The notes: generated by a model from the letters alone, not told the origin. 64,000 nt of DNA from Basidiobolus meristosporus CBS 931.73 (GCA_002104905.1 MCFE01000006.1:62001-126000), one strand, 5' to 3'; shown: positions 45,502-59,046, numbered from the stretch's first letter. Numbers and translations are program-made.

Positions 45502-47878
45502 GTCCTTGGGTCACAAAACTGGAGGGATTCAAGGACTGTAACACAAAGCAAATGCTCACGGGGAATTCTTGTTTTGGATCAAGAATTGTATGAAAAGCCA
45601 CTTTAAAAATATCAGTGGTAAACGACTAGAAGGCCTCAAATAGCTTTAAATACAGCAGCTTGTCAAGAAGGGAAGAAAGGGTGCGCTAGATGCAAACACT
45701 GCAAGAGATATATTACAAGAAAGCAAGAGCTATAAAAAAATATTATATCAAACCAAAGCTGAGTTTGATCAATCACTTTATCAAGTAGTGTTGGGTGACG
45801 GGTAAAGTCACGGATGGCTGCTTTTTATTCCATAAATTTGCATATTTGGCAATCTATGATGAATTTAAGTAGATGGAGTAGCAAATAAGGTCAAAGCCTC
45901 ATCCTAGGAAATCTATTGGTGCCTCCTTAATCTTTCTTGCGTTTCCTGTTGCTACTTTGCTTGAAATATCCAGGTCAACTGAGTGAATGTTTAATTTCTG
46001 AATCAGAACATTGCATCGTGCGAGGTTGACAGAATGTACGGAAATATATATATATATATATCAAGGTGAACTGTTTCCCTATTTAATACGTTCAATTCAC
46101 TTATCATAATATGCCCGATGTGGTTTGAAAGGGAGAGGGGAAATTAATCTATTCCGAATCAACATCAGAAGACGAATGCACACATTAGCCGAGGAAAAGC
46201 ATACCAAACGTCGGTTGCGAATGATTCTAATCTCGTGATAACAGCGGTCACACCAAAGCCGTCTAACGCGATTAGATGACTGTGAAGTCAAGAGAGAATA
46301 ATTATGAACCTATCGTTATTGCAAGTGTTGCGAATGTTCATGATAGCTCGCCCTACCAAATTACGTGTAACCAACTGTAAATGGAAAGAATCTCGATTTC
46401 TATTATTAAATCCTATCTATATATAACAAATTCATCAGCACCACTTGTGAACAGTATTCTAGCTATATAGGTGCTATCATCGGGCTACTGGATAATGGCA
46501 AAACTACTTACGAATCTTCAAAGTCGAGAATTTCTTGGCATTTTTCCGGCCGTGCATCGCCGGTTCGGCCTGTATTGTGATGCCTTGATGCCAACAAATG
46601 GAGCGTGGAAACGAAGCTACACAGATTTGAAAGAGCTGTGGGAGAAGTATTGGGCAGCTATGGTTACTCATATCGGTCTGCCATACAGCCTGTACATTCT
46701 GTGTTTGAAGACCACAGCCAGTATTCTATAGTGATATGACTGTAGACGCAGCATACAAGTAATCATCCAAACCTTTGCAGATATGGCTGTTGTGATTCAT
46801 TGAGAAGCTATAGTTCAGAATAGCGCCATCGGAAATCGATATCTGAACATTGTTGGTCATTAATGTTTAGTCCGAACACCGAGCAAGAGTGATCACTGCC
46901 TTATGTCTATCAGGTCAAGGTGATTGTTTTTATGCCCCCGAAAGTTGATGCGCATGCACTAGCCTCCCCTCATGTACCTCATGTAGACTGGCCTTTCATT
47001 ATTCCAGAAGTTGCCCTACAAAGTGGTCAACAAGTCCGAAGCAGACACTCGAGTCCATGGTGATACTGAGCACGCGTGGGTGTCTTGGCCAAGGCATCTT
47101 TTGTAGGTAGGGTTGATAACACTCAGATATCCAACAAATTGCCATATTGATCGATAATGGGAATCTATTGGCTGTCCGGCTAATCCGTTATCAAAACCAC
47201 TTGCGGAAACGTATGACTCTTGATTCTGTAGGAATTATCAAATACGAATCAGACCCTTATTGTACCGTAAAAAAATATACCTGCTTGGGGTAAAACGTGG
47301 AATAATGGTAGCTGCCGGGTCATGATATGTGGCATGAAGGGTCAGCAAAATTCCCCGAAATGGCGGAAGCACATGATGCTGAAATGAAAAACTGGATAAT
47401 CATTGTTCTTGGCATCATCAATCTTGGTGATATCTTGCGAAGGGCTACCAATGAGTTTGTTGTATCCGTACACATTCACAATGGTGTCTAGTGATAGTGT
47501 GGTTTACTTTTGTTTTCGTGAATTTATTAGTAAGGATCTACAAAATTAGTGTGCATCAATGCGATCCTAAAAACGTACTGATTAGATTGGCCGTACTCAT
47601 TCCTCATGCTTAAATAAAAATCATATGCAGAGGTTATTGTCAATCTGTGGCTAGGCGTTTCAGTGGGTTATGTATAGAGTGAGTTGAAGGGGAGGTGGGA
47701 AAAGGAATATCTACAGCATGATGATGCGCACATGGGCAGAGCGCAAAGGGGTTTCCTTGCAGCATGTCCTATTCTTTGGCTACTTGAACCAGTGGAGTGT
47801 ACTTTTCGTTACGTACAATTTCATAATATCGATAGAATATCGACATAAAATAGACATCTAGAATCATCTATTGAGATT
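45502..47878. other. Gene-poor stretch
   Basis: About 2.4 kb. Holds an (AT) tract at 46044-46061. Two frames were considered and not called: minus 46097-46291 (one CxxC) and plus 46471-46731. No repeat family or RNA gene recognised. Confidence 0.4.
46044..46061. repeat. AT dinucleotide run
   Basis: About nine AT units in intergenic DNA. No gene depends on it. Confidence 0.7.
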
Positions 47879-48803
47879 TTAGTTCCCAAGTTCAGTGGTG
47901 ATAAGCACAATAAAGCAGTGATTTACCGTAGTAACTGTCATCCATATTAACGCGCCATGATGGGTGATGACTGAGAGAACCAACAGCCCAATTGTGCCAA
48001 GGATTTCCAAGGCCATCGATGCAAGTAGGTTGCCTATCAATAGGTAACTAGATCTGAAGAGTCCTAGGATGCCAATAATCGAGTAAAAGATCCTTAATAC
48101 AGTAATACACATGGGTAGCCATAGGCTTTGAGCCACGGCAAGCCGAACTTTGTTGGCTTTGGGGTCCAGAATTTCCAAGTGACGGACTAACAGGCATATG
48201 GTGATAATACTAGAAATCTATTCGCCGATTAGTTTATACAATTAGCGTTAGATTTTCACAAGAAACTTACCAATTCAATTCCCAGTACAGTATATCCAAC
48301 GTCTAGGTAAAAGGAATCATCCCTCATAGGCTCATAGTCACATTCAGCAGAGAACTCCTGCGGAAGCACGTTTGAGTCAGAGCCAGAGTAGAGAACTTTA
48401 CCTGGCAAAGGTTGCTCCGAGTCTACAGAGATTTGTGTGTAGGACATAGTGAGGGTGAAAGCTTCCATCTTGTCTTCGCTGTATCTTATATACGAGAGCT
48501 TGTAATGAGGCTTAATTGGATCTTCCTGATTTAGTGAATGCTATGCCAAGCCAGATTGGAGGAGTACCTGCTGTTATTAATAGCAATCACCCTACCGGTT
48601 ACACATACGGCTATAGTAAAACCAAGTACGTTGGCAGTTTTTAAGGGGATCAATTTTCTATAACTAAAGTAGCCCATTTGTAGGTTAGCAACTGGTATAG
48701 ATTTCAGGTTCCAGCCAACAAAATGTAAGTATAATGGAGCTATTGGCTTCAGCAAATTCAATAGGTCAAAACGGTTTTGATCCTTCATAGGCTGCTGAGC
48801 CAT
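47879..48803 (-). CDS. Four-helix membrane protein, unknown function
   Basis: I do not recognise a family. Three exons join in phase 0. The first encodes MAQQPMKDQNRFDLLNLL and ends at FTIA before a GTATGTG donor; the second starts EDPIKPHYKLSYIRYSEDK; the third starts ISSIITICLLVRHLEILDPK. Hydrophobic segments are IELISSIITICLLV, CITVLRIFYSIIGILGL, NLLASMALEILGTIGLLVL and TTVNHCFIVLIT, after a roughly 130-residue partly amphipathic N-terminus with a Cys/Asp loop (SAECDYEPMRDD). It lies on the same strand only 243 bp downstream of the copper monooxygenase gene. A further upstream exon cannot be excluded. A functional link to that enzyme is only positional. Confidence 0.65.
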
Positions 48804-49046
48804 ACAATGCCTTCAAATATAGTATAATGCACAAAAGAGACTACGATCAAACAAACCTGTAAAACATTTATTCAATATCAATGTTCGTATCATGGTACAT
48901 TGCGCTAGTAATATGTACTTTTAAAAAAGTAAAGTAACCTGAGATGACACGAACGCTGCCAATACAAAAAATCCATAATCAATTTGCTGAGCTCACTACA
49001 TCATCCATAAATACCAGGAATACTGCAACCCGACTTCAGTGTGGCA

Positions 49047-51025
49047 TCAAATACGACTGGCGGCACATGTGTTGGGTGGTTGTCCGAATTGACGGGTTTC
49101 TACACCTTTGGGATCCTGAAGATACGACAGCGTAGGGGGATTAGCAATAGGGAGAATATCGTTTGCACCAATTCCGCATATCGTTGATGTCTGGTTTCTA
49201 TCCGCCACACCACAGAACATGAAGGGGATGTTCGGGTCTGAGTAAGTCCCTATGAGACGTGGGTAATATGCCACGAAGTGCATACACATCTCATTATAGG
49301 AAGCAATTCCGAACTCCACTTCAGTTGCATTCGGTGCCAAGCTGGGGAATTTGTTTACAGATGTGTCATATCTAAAAGGGATGTCCGTTAACGTTTTACA
49401 TTGCGGTTAACAGAAACTTCGACTTGACACTTACACACAATGTGTGTTGATGCGATCACCCGGTCGGATCCAGAAGTCGTTGATTTTGTGGATTTTTTGG
49501 AAATCGAACTCCCAGAACTCTGAAAGATCCATTACCACACTCTGATTACCTCCCACATTACCAATAACTCGGGGGTTGACTCCTTTATCCGAAGTATTAC
49601 TACTAGTTACTGTACTCCATATTTGAGTTCCGTAGCTGTGCATGTGAGGCATGGAGGCGAAAACTCGCGCTTCGTGCGGCCAGATGTTTGTACACTCACC
49701 AGGACAAGTATACTGGAACTCGGTCGGCTCAGTCTTACCTATCGCCATAGGAGGGGATACTACTAATGGATCACCTAATACAACCCACCCTGCATCATAT
49801 TGGCGCTTTTTAGAGGTATAATGAATCGACACACCAGTTTCGTCAGTCATGTTTGGGTCGGCTCCTGTTGGATTGTTATAGTGTGTTTGAATTACAACAT
49901 ATTTTGTAGTGTATGGGTCGCTGCTATCACCAAAAGGCAACCCTGCTTCAGCTGGATAGTTCAGAACTCCAGTTCCCACTGCCCATCTAGAGTCTGAGTT
50001 AGACACAAGCCTCAAAAGTCAGATATACCTCACATTCTTACCCATAAACGAAGCCATAACAGCCACTCATTCCTTCCGTATGATCATTGGAGTTGCTTGA
50101 GGCGCAAACCGTAGGGTTATTCAATACTTTCTGAAAGAAATTGTCATTCGAACATATGTAGACCAACATATGATGGACGTATTTTGACCCAATAATTGGT
50201 GCAACAGAGATAATGTGGCCAGAAGTATCTGTAGAGTTTGCTAACGGATCAAATATGAACCCAGTACAAGAATAAAGTGTAGGTTCCGCTGAGAGTTTGA
50301 AGGGTGGTGCTGTATAATTGAACACTTGCACCTCTGGGGTAGAATCTACAGGGCTTGAATCCTCGTCTCCAAAAAAGACAACCTCGGTGTACCCACGGTT
50401 ATCTCCATGGTAGGAAATATCCGTCATACCGTTTTCTCCATATGCATAAACGATTGAGACAGAGCCATTGGTAACTACTCTGTCTTGTGAATCGCTTGTA
50501 TTTAACGGGCGCGTAAATTCCACTAGAGTTTGTCCATCTGCTGTTTGGAACCCAAAATTTGGTACATAGTTCTGACAGTCATCAGGTGGTGGCAATGCCT
50601 TTTTCGTAGCATAACGGTCTGTCATGATCGTAGTGAAGTAAGTGTCATTCTTTGTGACAGATGCAGTCACAACATCCGATCCTGGCATTCCCCCTGTTTC
50701 TGGTTCAGAAAAACCAAACCCAATCCTAGGAATAGTCAAGGTTATTGATTTATTTCAGAAAGACAGCCTGTCAAACCAGAGCCTACCATCCAGTAGTGTT
50801 GACTTGCAGAAGTATGGTAATGGAAGCAGGTTGATTTTGCTGATCAACATGCCAATGGATTGTGTACTTGTCAGGTATTACCGATACTGACTTGGTGTAT
50901 TTGGTCCACTCCACATTGGCAGCAGAAGTGGAGGTGTAGGCAATCAGCGGATCACCTGCAAAACAATATGGGAGGATGGCAAGAGCAAAATAAATGCTTC
51001 TGGTCATGAAGTAGTGGAATGACAT
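49047..51025 (-). CDS. Secreted DOMON plus copper type II monooxygenase (DBH/MOXD1-like)
   Basis: Predicted secreted ascorbate-dependent copper hydroxylase of the dopamine beta-hydroxylase/PHM superfamily. A signal peptide (MSFHYFMTRSIYFALAIL) precedes a DOMON domain (about 25-200) with TGWIGFGFSEPETGG and a conserved VEFTRPL strand. The two copper domains follow. Domain one shows HHM in KYVHHMLVYIC and the third ligand in QTHYNN; domain two shows HMH in MPHMHSYGTQIW and the Met ligand in YNEMCMHF. All expected copper ligands are present, so it should be active. Four exons join in frame; the junctions give TTGWIGFG, VYGWAVGTGVLNYP and HCVYDTS. The C-terminus lacks a membrane anchor. The natural substrate in fungi is unknown; catecholamine or peptide substrates should not be assumed. 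An earlier ATG exists at 51088. Confidence 0.92.
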
Positions 51026-53072
51026 GGTTCCCAAGCCTGGTGGTAGAGAATAGAGCCTGAATTTATTGAGTGTGTAATTAAGAGACATGCCTCTTATATG
51101 CTGTGAAAAGAAGTCTTGGCAATGGAAAAGAGAAGCCTCGCATATTATTGGAGAGCTCGAATCCGTTCAGCAGCTGCTGATCATCATAAGCTCGAACAGT
51201 AAACTAGGTGTATTTCTGATATTGGCAGCGCAAATAACTCGAAACCTTCTTGGCAGCTGGGCTAGGTAAATTGAAACAGATCGAACGAAAGTGAGTAGAC
51301 TAGAGTACGCTTTTACCAATTAAACTGGAACATTATTAGGATTTCCGTAGCCATTCGGTAGCTAATGGGCAGGTTGATCCCCACGAAACATGAACTGACA
51401 ATGCAGTGCTCAAGAGTCAGATTAGAGATGGGATCTTTAAATGAAATACTCTAATACTTGATTCAATAGCGCCCACCCATTTTTTTGTGCACACGGTCAT
51501 TGATTGCCATTCCGAGGATGCCAGGGATCTCAGCTATAGGAATGAATGTAACATTTTACAGTGTACATGCCATAGGTCCAGCTAATCACTACAAAGAAGG
51601 ATTAGAGTTGTCGAGAAAGCACTCTGGGGTCGAGGGTTTCTCCAGTAAATTTCTGCTCTGATGTTGGTCAGTTGTTATTAGCGGATGTGCGGAGGTTATC
51701 CCGCTACCAGAGTGGATTGGGCGTGCTTTTGAGACATGATCAGCTCATGATCATGAATAGAAGGTTCGACGATTCATACATATATATCCCTACTATAAGA
51801 AAGCATGCAGACGACACGTTATGCCCACTGGAGTTGATGGTACTTATTGGATCAAGATATAATTCTTGAACAAGGTCTAGTAGATCTACTTCGCCATCAG
51901 TGTAGCCACACGCTAATGTACTGCATTATTGGAAAATGTTGTGCGGGCTGAAATGTAAGAAATGTCTGACGCATAGGTTAGCGGCCGTAGTTTTCGAATA
52001 ACTTCAAGCAGGTCCATGATTGGTTGTGGTACGTTCATAGCTATCCCACCGACAGTCCCAACGTGGTGGCTTTGCAAATTCGGACTTTCGGACAGCCGTA
52101 GGGACGCTATTCGACATAACGTTAACAGCGGTACTGGCCTGGCAAAATCGGTATGACTGGGTCACCAATCAAAGTTATCATTAGCATGTAAATCCCCCAG
52201 TACTATTCTAGCGTAAGGATCATAGGGTATCGGAAGCTCGAATTCTGCCAAACATACATCTTGAAGCCACCTGGTATATACGTCTGGTTTGGAAAATAAG
52301 TTCTGTGGATTGCGATTCAAATGGAATACAGGAATATGTGCTGTCAAGTGAATGTGAATACTCCTAATGAAATATCATGTAATTCCAATAGTCTTTTCAA
52401 CATTCTTATTCCTATCCCCATCCTTAGTATGAGATCTTGGCAGGAAGGTATCTTTCTTGTGGGTGGGAGAGCTGAGCATCCGTTTCATGTAGCCGAAATT
52501 CGAAGATTATCAGCTTAATTTCGAAGCATATTTTAGTATTTCGTCAAACCTGGGCTAGTATCAGTAAAATTAACAAGACTGCCTTTTCCCAAATCTTCAA
52601 CGAAGGTACTTCATGTTAAATGGGAAAACAAAGCAGCTATGACCAAAGCTTTTTTATTAAGCCACACATCACGAACTCGAATCCATAAATACTTCTGAAT
52701 CATATGCTTTGATGTTCAATTGATGTCATACTTTATTATATTGGGCCTGTGCCTTTAAGCCGTTGAGTTGTACCGGGAATCTCATCCTTCTTGTCTGCAT
52801 TCCATGATAATGCGCCTGTGGGTCATCGTAAACCATCGAGGGTCTGCAATAAATATGGCCAAGGTACAAAGAGAAGTTCATTTTATAAATCCGCCTGTTT
52901 TATCAATCCAGCATGCTCAATACTCTTGTGCTGCAAAAGTAATTGACTTTCCTTCTTAACCACTATAATTGACATCAACACTCCAGCAAATACTCCTTAC
53001 ATACCATTAATCGATGTTGAATCATCGATGTCATTGAAGGATCCTGCCCATCAGGCCGCTTCATCTTTCTGT
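51026..53072. other. Gene-poor stretch
   Basis: About 2 kb. A minus frame at 52162-52347 includes RIVLGDLHANDNFDW, which faintly recalls retrotransposon endonucleases; evidence is too weak for a call. The first few hundred bases should hold the copper monooxygenase promoter. Nothing else recognised. Confidence 0.4.
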
Positions 53073-53842
53073 CTACTCTACCTCACGACAGATAATATGT
53101 ACGCCACTAGGCGTCAGTATAAGTGGACTTATCTCTCCAATGCGAAGCATGAAAGCGATGCAATCAAAAGCTTTGGACATCGTTCCTCTCTTCAAGTGCA
53201 TTATTCCACCATGTACTGCACTGATACAATCAGAGTCCTTTGCGGCCACCTCTTCGAATTTGGCTCGATTATGGACTAATAACTCACGAATATTCTTTGC
53301 CATTTCTAGTGCTTCGCTTTTGGTCCTAATGATTTTATCCTTTCGCCATATTACAGCATGGTGGATGTTAGAGCAATTTCAAGAGCAGTCTTGTTTGTTA
53401 GATCTACCTTTTTCCAGTTGGTTGGATCTTCAGAATATTTGTGCTTGATCAGTATGTGCTTCAAAAGTATTTGATCGTTACCCAGCTCTTCAACAGGGAA
53501 AGCAATTGGTTCTATATGATCAGAGGACACATTTGAGTGGTGGGGATGACGCTTTTTATACGATCCCGCCCAGTTCTCATCACTTTGCGGCAAGGGTCGT
53601 TTGAACTGCCGAGGATTAGGTTGCACTGGTTGGCTGTGATGAGAACCACGTCGATCAGGTACCCTCGGAGCTGAGGCATGTCGCCCTTGTTCGAATCGGT
53701 GCTTTATCGGCTCTGGTGGCTCCCAGCGACTTTCCGATGTTTTGGTGTTGAAGTAATAAATTCTATTGTGAGTCCGCGAATGAAGCATCTGCCAAAATTC
53801 CGGGAGTTGGGAATTCGATATCAACGCTTCTTTCATACTCAT
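53073..53842 (-). CDS. Parvulin-type prolyl isomerase with WW domain, altered phosphate site
   Basis: Pin1/Ess1-type cis-trans peptidyl-prolyl isomerase. Two exons, 53355-53842 and 53073-53325, give about 246 residues. The WW domain (about 13-45) keeps RIYYFN and SRWEPP. An unusually long basic, Ser/Pro-rich linker of about 75 residues follows; human Pin1 has about 15. The parvulin domain keeps the active-site His pair (KHILIKH), the Cys (SDC), Phe in KAFD, and the final PSGVHII. At the two positions that in Pin1 are Arg68 and Arg69 this protein has Glu-Asp (KYSEDPTNW). These arginines bind the phosphate of pSer/pThr-Pro, so substrate preference probably differs. About 13 extra residues precede the second exon, or the splice site is slightly off. 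Confidence 0.88.
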
Positions 53843-54935
53843 AATCTTACTCGCAGATACGTTTGTGGCGCGATCTAGGTTCGATTCCCTTCGTCAAGTA
53901 TATAGCTCCTCGCTAGGTAGTTGTTTTATATAGAGTTGGGGAATTTCTACAACCCAACCATCATCAATTTTATCATAGGTTCGTATATCCATCATCCCTT
54001 CAGACACATTTTAAGATTACTCTGTATATCATCGGATCAATCAATCTGTTGGTGTGAGCAACGTAACTATATTGAAGGCCACTTGACCGTCAAGAATGTT
54101 GGTCACAAAGAATAGCACTGCACCGCACTCGAATGAATCATCATCAATGCGCCATCTACATTGAATTACGGTGGGGCATTTCTCCGTTGGCTCTGGAATT
54201 CAACAAGGCCGCCTCAACTTCACAATGTTTTGTCAAGTCCATTTCTGAATGTGTGTAGGTGCATGATTAGTCTATAGATTTGTTTTATAGCATTGCAACC
54301 TCTCATCCATCGCTAGGTAACTCAACATGATGTAAGGTTCTCTACACTGATCCAACACTCGATTCCGTCCAAAACACCTAGGCATTCTTTCGGCTTCTGT
54401 GGCTAGGCGGGATGTTGGATGGAATGAATGCATCTAGGATGAGGGTTTCATATATTATAATAGCTGGAGATCGGTTTTGCAGAGTAATTTCGAGGATATT
54501 CCTATCTTATGAAAGGTAGAGAACACCGAGTTTTCGACCTGTTCAGGTCTCTACGAGCCATTATAACACAAGCCTACCCTTAGTTCTACCTGCCCCTGAC
54601 CACGGATCCCTAGATCACGGCCCAGACAAGTTACTAACACGTCATTATTGTTGGAGCAAAAGGGATTGAGACCATAGTGCTTCTGTTTTCTCAACATTCC
54701 TAATACGAAGAACATTCATTCCCAAAACAAATCATTGATTAATTTCGAATATTGACCAACACCTGGCACCCTAAGCTGTATTCATACCTGCTCTTAATCA
54801 CGGGCACTTGCAAAGCCAAACCAATTTCTAGATATCCAACGTTACTAAAAAATATTTTCAATGAAAATAAATTACTGTGCCCTTTTTTGAACTGATACTC
54901 TTAATACCTCCCGTAATATAATATTCCTCTCGAAC
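53843..54935. other. Divergent intergenic region, parvulin / DPH4
   Basis: About 1.1 kb that should hold both promoters. A T-arm-like GGTTCGATTCC at 53879-53889 was checked and does not belong to a tRNA. No other feature recognised. Confidence 0.45.
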
Positions 54936-55500
54936 ATGACTAACCTTCCTGACCACTATGCAACCCTTGGAATCTCCGAGCTAGCCACACAAGAAGAAAT
55001 CAAAAAACAATACCAGCGTCTTGTATTGAAGGTGAGTGTTCAACCTCTATCTTCTTGGTAGGTTGAACGTTTTAATGAAACGTAATATAGCATCACCCAG
55101 ACAAATTACAACAAGAAAATAGCGGCCCCCAAGATGGGGAAGAATTCCGGAAGATCTCTGAAGCATGGAATGTCCTCAAGGACTCTATCAATAGAGCAAA
55201 CTATGACACTAATCTGAAAGGTATGGCGAGCGTCTTGAAGTAGACTTCTCAGTGGCTAATCCGGTCAATTTCCATGCACCAGCCTTTAGATTGAAACAGC
55301 TGGGTCTGGTTAACGGCGAAATAGATTTGGATGAAATGGAATTTGACGAAGAAACTGAAACATACTACTCACCGTGCCGGTGTAGTGGACATTACAGTAT
55401 ATCTGTGGAGGATCTAGAAAGAGGAGCAGATCTTGCCGCCTGCGAGCAATGTTCCTTGCAAGTTCGTGTATTGTACGAAGTTTTATCAGAAGAGGAATGA
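54936..55500 (+). CDS. DPH4: Diphthamide biosynthesis J-protein DPH4 (DNAJC24)
   Basis: J-domain protein with a CSL-type zinc finger that supports the radical-SAM step of diphthamide synthesis on elongation factor 2. Three exons join in frame. Exon 1 encodes MTNLPDHYATLGISELATQ and the start of the J domain; exon 2 opens with HHPDK, the HPD motif that stimulates Hsp70, and runs to SINRANYDTNLK; exon 3 starts VANPVNFHAPAF. The zinc-binding finger shows CRCSGHY and CEQC spaced as in DPH-type domains, within the usual acidic DLDEME and FDEET context. About 156 residues, a normal length for the family. It is divergent from the parvulin gene. Confidence 0.95.
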
Positions 55501-56013
55501 GGATTAAAGAAGCCTGACGTGCATATCGAATGTTTACCTATTGGTACATACCTGCAGCTTAGAAGTAACAGAATTTCGCACCAACTATGTAAACAATTAT
55601 ATCATTATAAAATATAGAAATCTAAGGTGTATGATTCCCCACATAGTAAAGAAATAGAAAGCATTTCTGAAGGTATACTGTATGTACTGAACTCAGTAAA
55701 AATCTTTAAGATGCAGAGGTGTATAATTGCTTCGATTTGTACTAATCTCTGCAAATATTATAATCGAGAATACTGTTTCCTACCTCCTACAATTGCACGG
55801 AAATGTACACTGAGGAAGCAGAAAAACATACTCTAAATCATTTTGGTTACTGAGTATTCCCAACCTTAGCTTAATATCCAAAGTCTCAAGACTAATTCAA
55901 TTTTGGGTGGCCAACCAATTGTTAGCTTAAACGAATTTTCCAAGCCATGGGATTCTATTCATCTTAAATACCCTGATTTTACTAGCTCTCACAAACGCGC
56001 AGTTTGTAGAACA
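55501..56013. other. Intergenic spacer
   Basis: About 510 bp between DPH4 and the ASA1-like gene, both plus strand. AT-rich. A short frame at 55627-55836 has no family signal. The downstream promoter should lie here. Confidence 0.45.
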
Positions 56014-57422
56014 ATGTCAACTAAGCCTCCGACTCCAGAGTATATATTCCGAGGTCACAACGGCGAAGTAAATTCCCTAACTTTGGCAGGAAATGATCAA
56101 TACCTTTTAACCAGGTTTCTTGAAGATCCCCGTACCTTTCGTTAGTTGATCTCGGACTAACTTTCGATAGTGATCAAAACGGAATTGTTATTATTTGGGA
56201 CTTGAAAGATAAGCGTTCATTGTACAAGTGGCAAGCGCACACTAGTGCCATCCTGTCAATCAGCTTTATCGGAGACCTTGTCATCAGGTAGATTCATTCT
56301 CACACTACACTTTTTTGAAAAGCCTAACAAAACGTTCGCGATTTAGCCAAGGCCGCGAAGGCATCCTGAAAATATGGGATTTCAGGTCTTTATTACAAGG
56401 AGAATCTCAGCCTATACTCGAGCTACCTGTTGAGTCTTTACATTTTTGCAAGTTCAGCGCTATTTCCCATTGTATGCGTATACTCGGTAATCATAATCCC
56501 ATCGGCACAAAACTAATTTACATTAATTATACAGTATCAAAGATGATGATTGCCTATGCCAAAGACCGGGATACGGTGAGGTTCCAACGTAGACAGTAAA
56601 TTTCAAAATTGATGATTCTCATTCAAGCACAGGTAGTAATTGGCGAAGTGCTATCCGGATTGACTTTACATACACTCAAATATGAGGAGGCAGGTGTCGG
56701 TGCGTGCATGTCCCTAAGATTATTTGAAACCAAGGGGCAGTTGATGTTGCTTTGCGGCTATGAAAGTGGGAAAACATCTCTATGGGTAATTGATGAGGAT
56801 AAACCAAGGATGGTTTGGTCCGCTAAAAACCATAACGAGCCAGGTACGAAGCCTGTTTCGGAAGACAATATCGGCGAAAATCTTATTTGATTTGATCTTT
56901 AGTCCTGGCGATAGACGTAAACCAGGAAGCTACGGTCGGAATTTCCGCAGGTGCTGACAGCAATCTAGTCCTCTTTGACTTAAACCAGGTTTGAGACATC
57001 CCATGGTGAAGTCTAGAAATTCATTGCTGAAAAGATACATTGAAGGATAAGCACAGAGTTATTCGTTCGACGCTGATCAAGCATCACGGTGTCTCTGAAG
57101 TTAGATTTCGCTCAGATGGGCGCATAATCGCGACCGCAGGCTGGGACTCAAAGTAAGCAACTATATCAAAGAGGGGAGTCGAGTCTTGGAATTAACATTG
57201 ATTGTTGCAAATCACAGGATAAGAGTATTTTCAACCAAAACGCTGAAGCCACTTGCTATTCTTAATTTCCATCGAGGAAGTATCTATACGGTTGGCTTTA
57301 CTCGAGTCAGGCAGAGCGAGGAACCTACTCGGGAGAAATCTGGCTTAATAGTTGACAAGCCAGAGAACTATCTTGTTGCAGGCTCTAAAGATGGTCGTGT
57401 ATCATGGTGGCAGATCTATTGA
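56014..57422 (+). CDS. ASA1: WD-repeat protein ASA1/GNB1L
   Basis: Seven-bladed WD40 protein of the ASTRA/TTT axis, which helps assemble PIKK kinases with Tel2-Tti1-Tti2. At least eight exons join in frame. Exon 1 is MSTKPPTPEYIFRGHNGEVN, the characteristic start. Later pieces read SDQNGIVIIWDLKD, ILSISFIGDLVISQGREGIL (the SQGR stretch is typical of this family), KIWDFRSLL, VSKMMIAYAKDRDT, a blade containing LMLLCGYESGKTSLWV, VLAIDVNQEATVGISAGADS, and DKHRVIRSTLIKHHGVSEVRF. The final exon ends AGSKDGRVSWWQIY. About 370 residues. The ATG at 56014 is chosen because it starts the conserved N-terminus. GNB1L is the animal counterpart. Confidence 0.92.
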
Positions 57423-57632
57423 GACGCAGAGATCAACTTGAGCTTGTACTTTTAAACCAAAACATATTTATATTACATGAATATAATTAAATTGAATTTT
57501 GATCAATCATTACGGTATTATTCTTTAAATCTACCAATTTCCTCAGCGTCATTTTTACTATTCTTGTGAAATTTTGCAAACCACGCCTTGTCCATTCCTC
57601 TTTCGTATTGTATATCATTTCATTCAAGCATA

Positions 57633-58470
<838 letters not shown>

Positions 58471-59046
58471 TATCCGCCCCCATAGAAGAGTTGGTGAATA
58501 TATTTTAATTAAAGATTGCAACGCAACAATCCCACTTTCAAACCAATTTTCTCCGCATCTCATCAAACATTCAACTTAGACCAGAAATACCTTGGTTTGG
58601 GACATGGAGCCAATAAATATATTAATTTTATCTCTTGCATACACTCATACATACGTAATACCAACCAAATACACCCTTGGGCTATACAAGTTGATTAGCT
58701 TATGCAGGAATTCCTTGACGTAACTTCCATATAATACCAGTGAATTACATGAATCGGTCACGCGTCTACCCTAAATTAACATTCTTTCATCCACGTAATT
58801 TTATAGGATACCGCATTGTGAACTGTAATTATATACCGTCTTAATCTGCAAATAATCACTCCGATTTCACATAACATAATAACAACAAACCTTTCGTGAA
58901 ATCTTCCACAAACTCCACACCGATTCCAGCTTTTATAAACAACGTTCTAGTTCGCACTCACCTATTTTTCTCTTTAGTAGCATATACCTTTTATTTCCCA
59001 AGACCTTACACATTGGCCTCTTTGTTAATTTTCTTCTTTAACCCGA
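58471..59046. other. Intergenic spacer
   Basis: About 580 bp between two plus-strand genes. AT-rich, with a pyrimidine-rich run just before the downstream ATG. No RNA gene, repeat or frame with a family signal. Confidence 0.45.

Noticed and set aside
46097-46291. Zinc-ribbon or RING-type protein start
   Set aside because: One CxxC (LWCDRCYHEI) recalls RNF126-type ribbons, but the second Cys pair and a RING domain are absent.
52162-52347. Possible non-LTR endonuclease scrap
   Set aside because: VLGDLHAN resembles the endonuclease GDFN motif in a 61-codon frame only; no reverse transcriptase nearby.
53879-53889. tRNA T-arm-like GGTTCGATTCC
   Set aside because: Flanking bases do not form a T stem (CTAGG against CCCTT), and no acceptor stem, D arm or anticodon arm fits.
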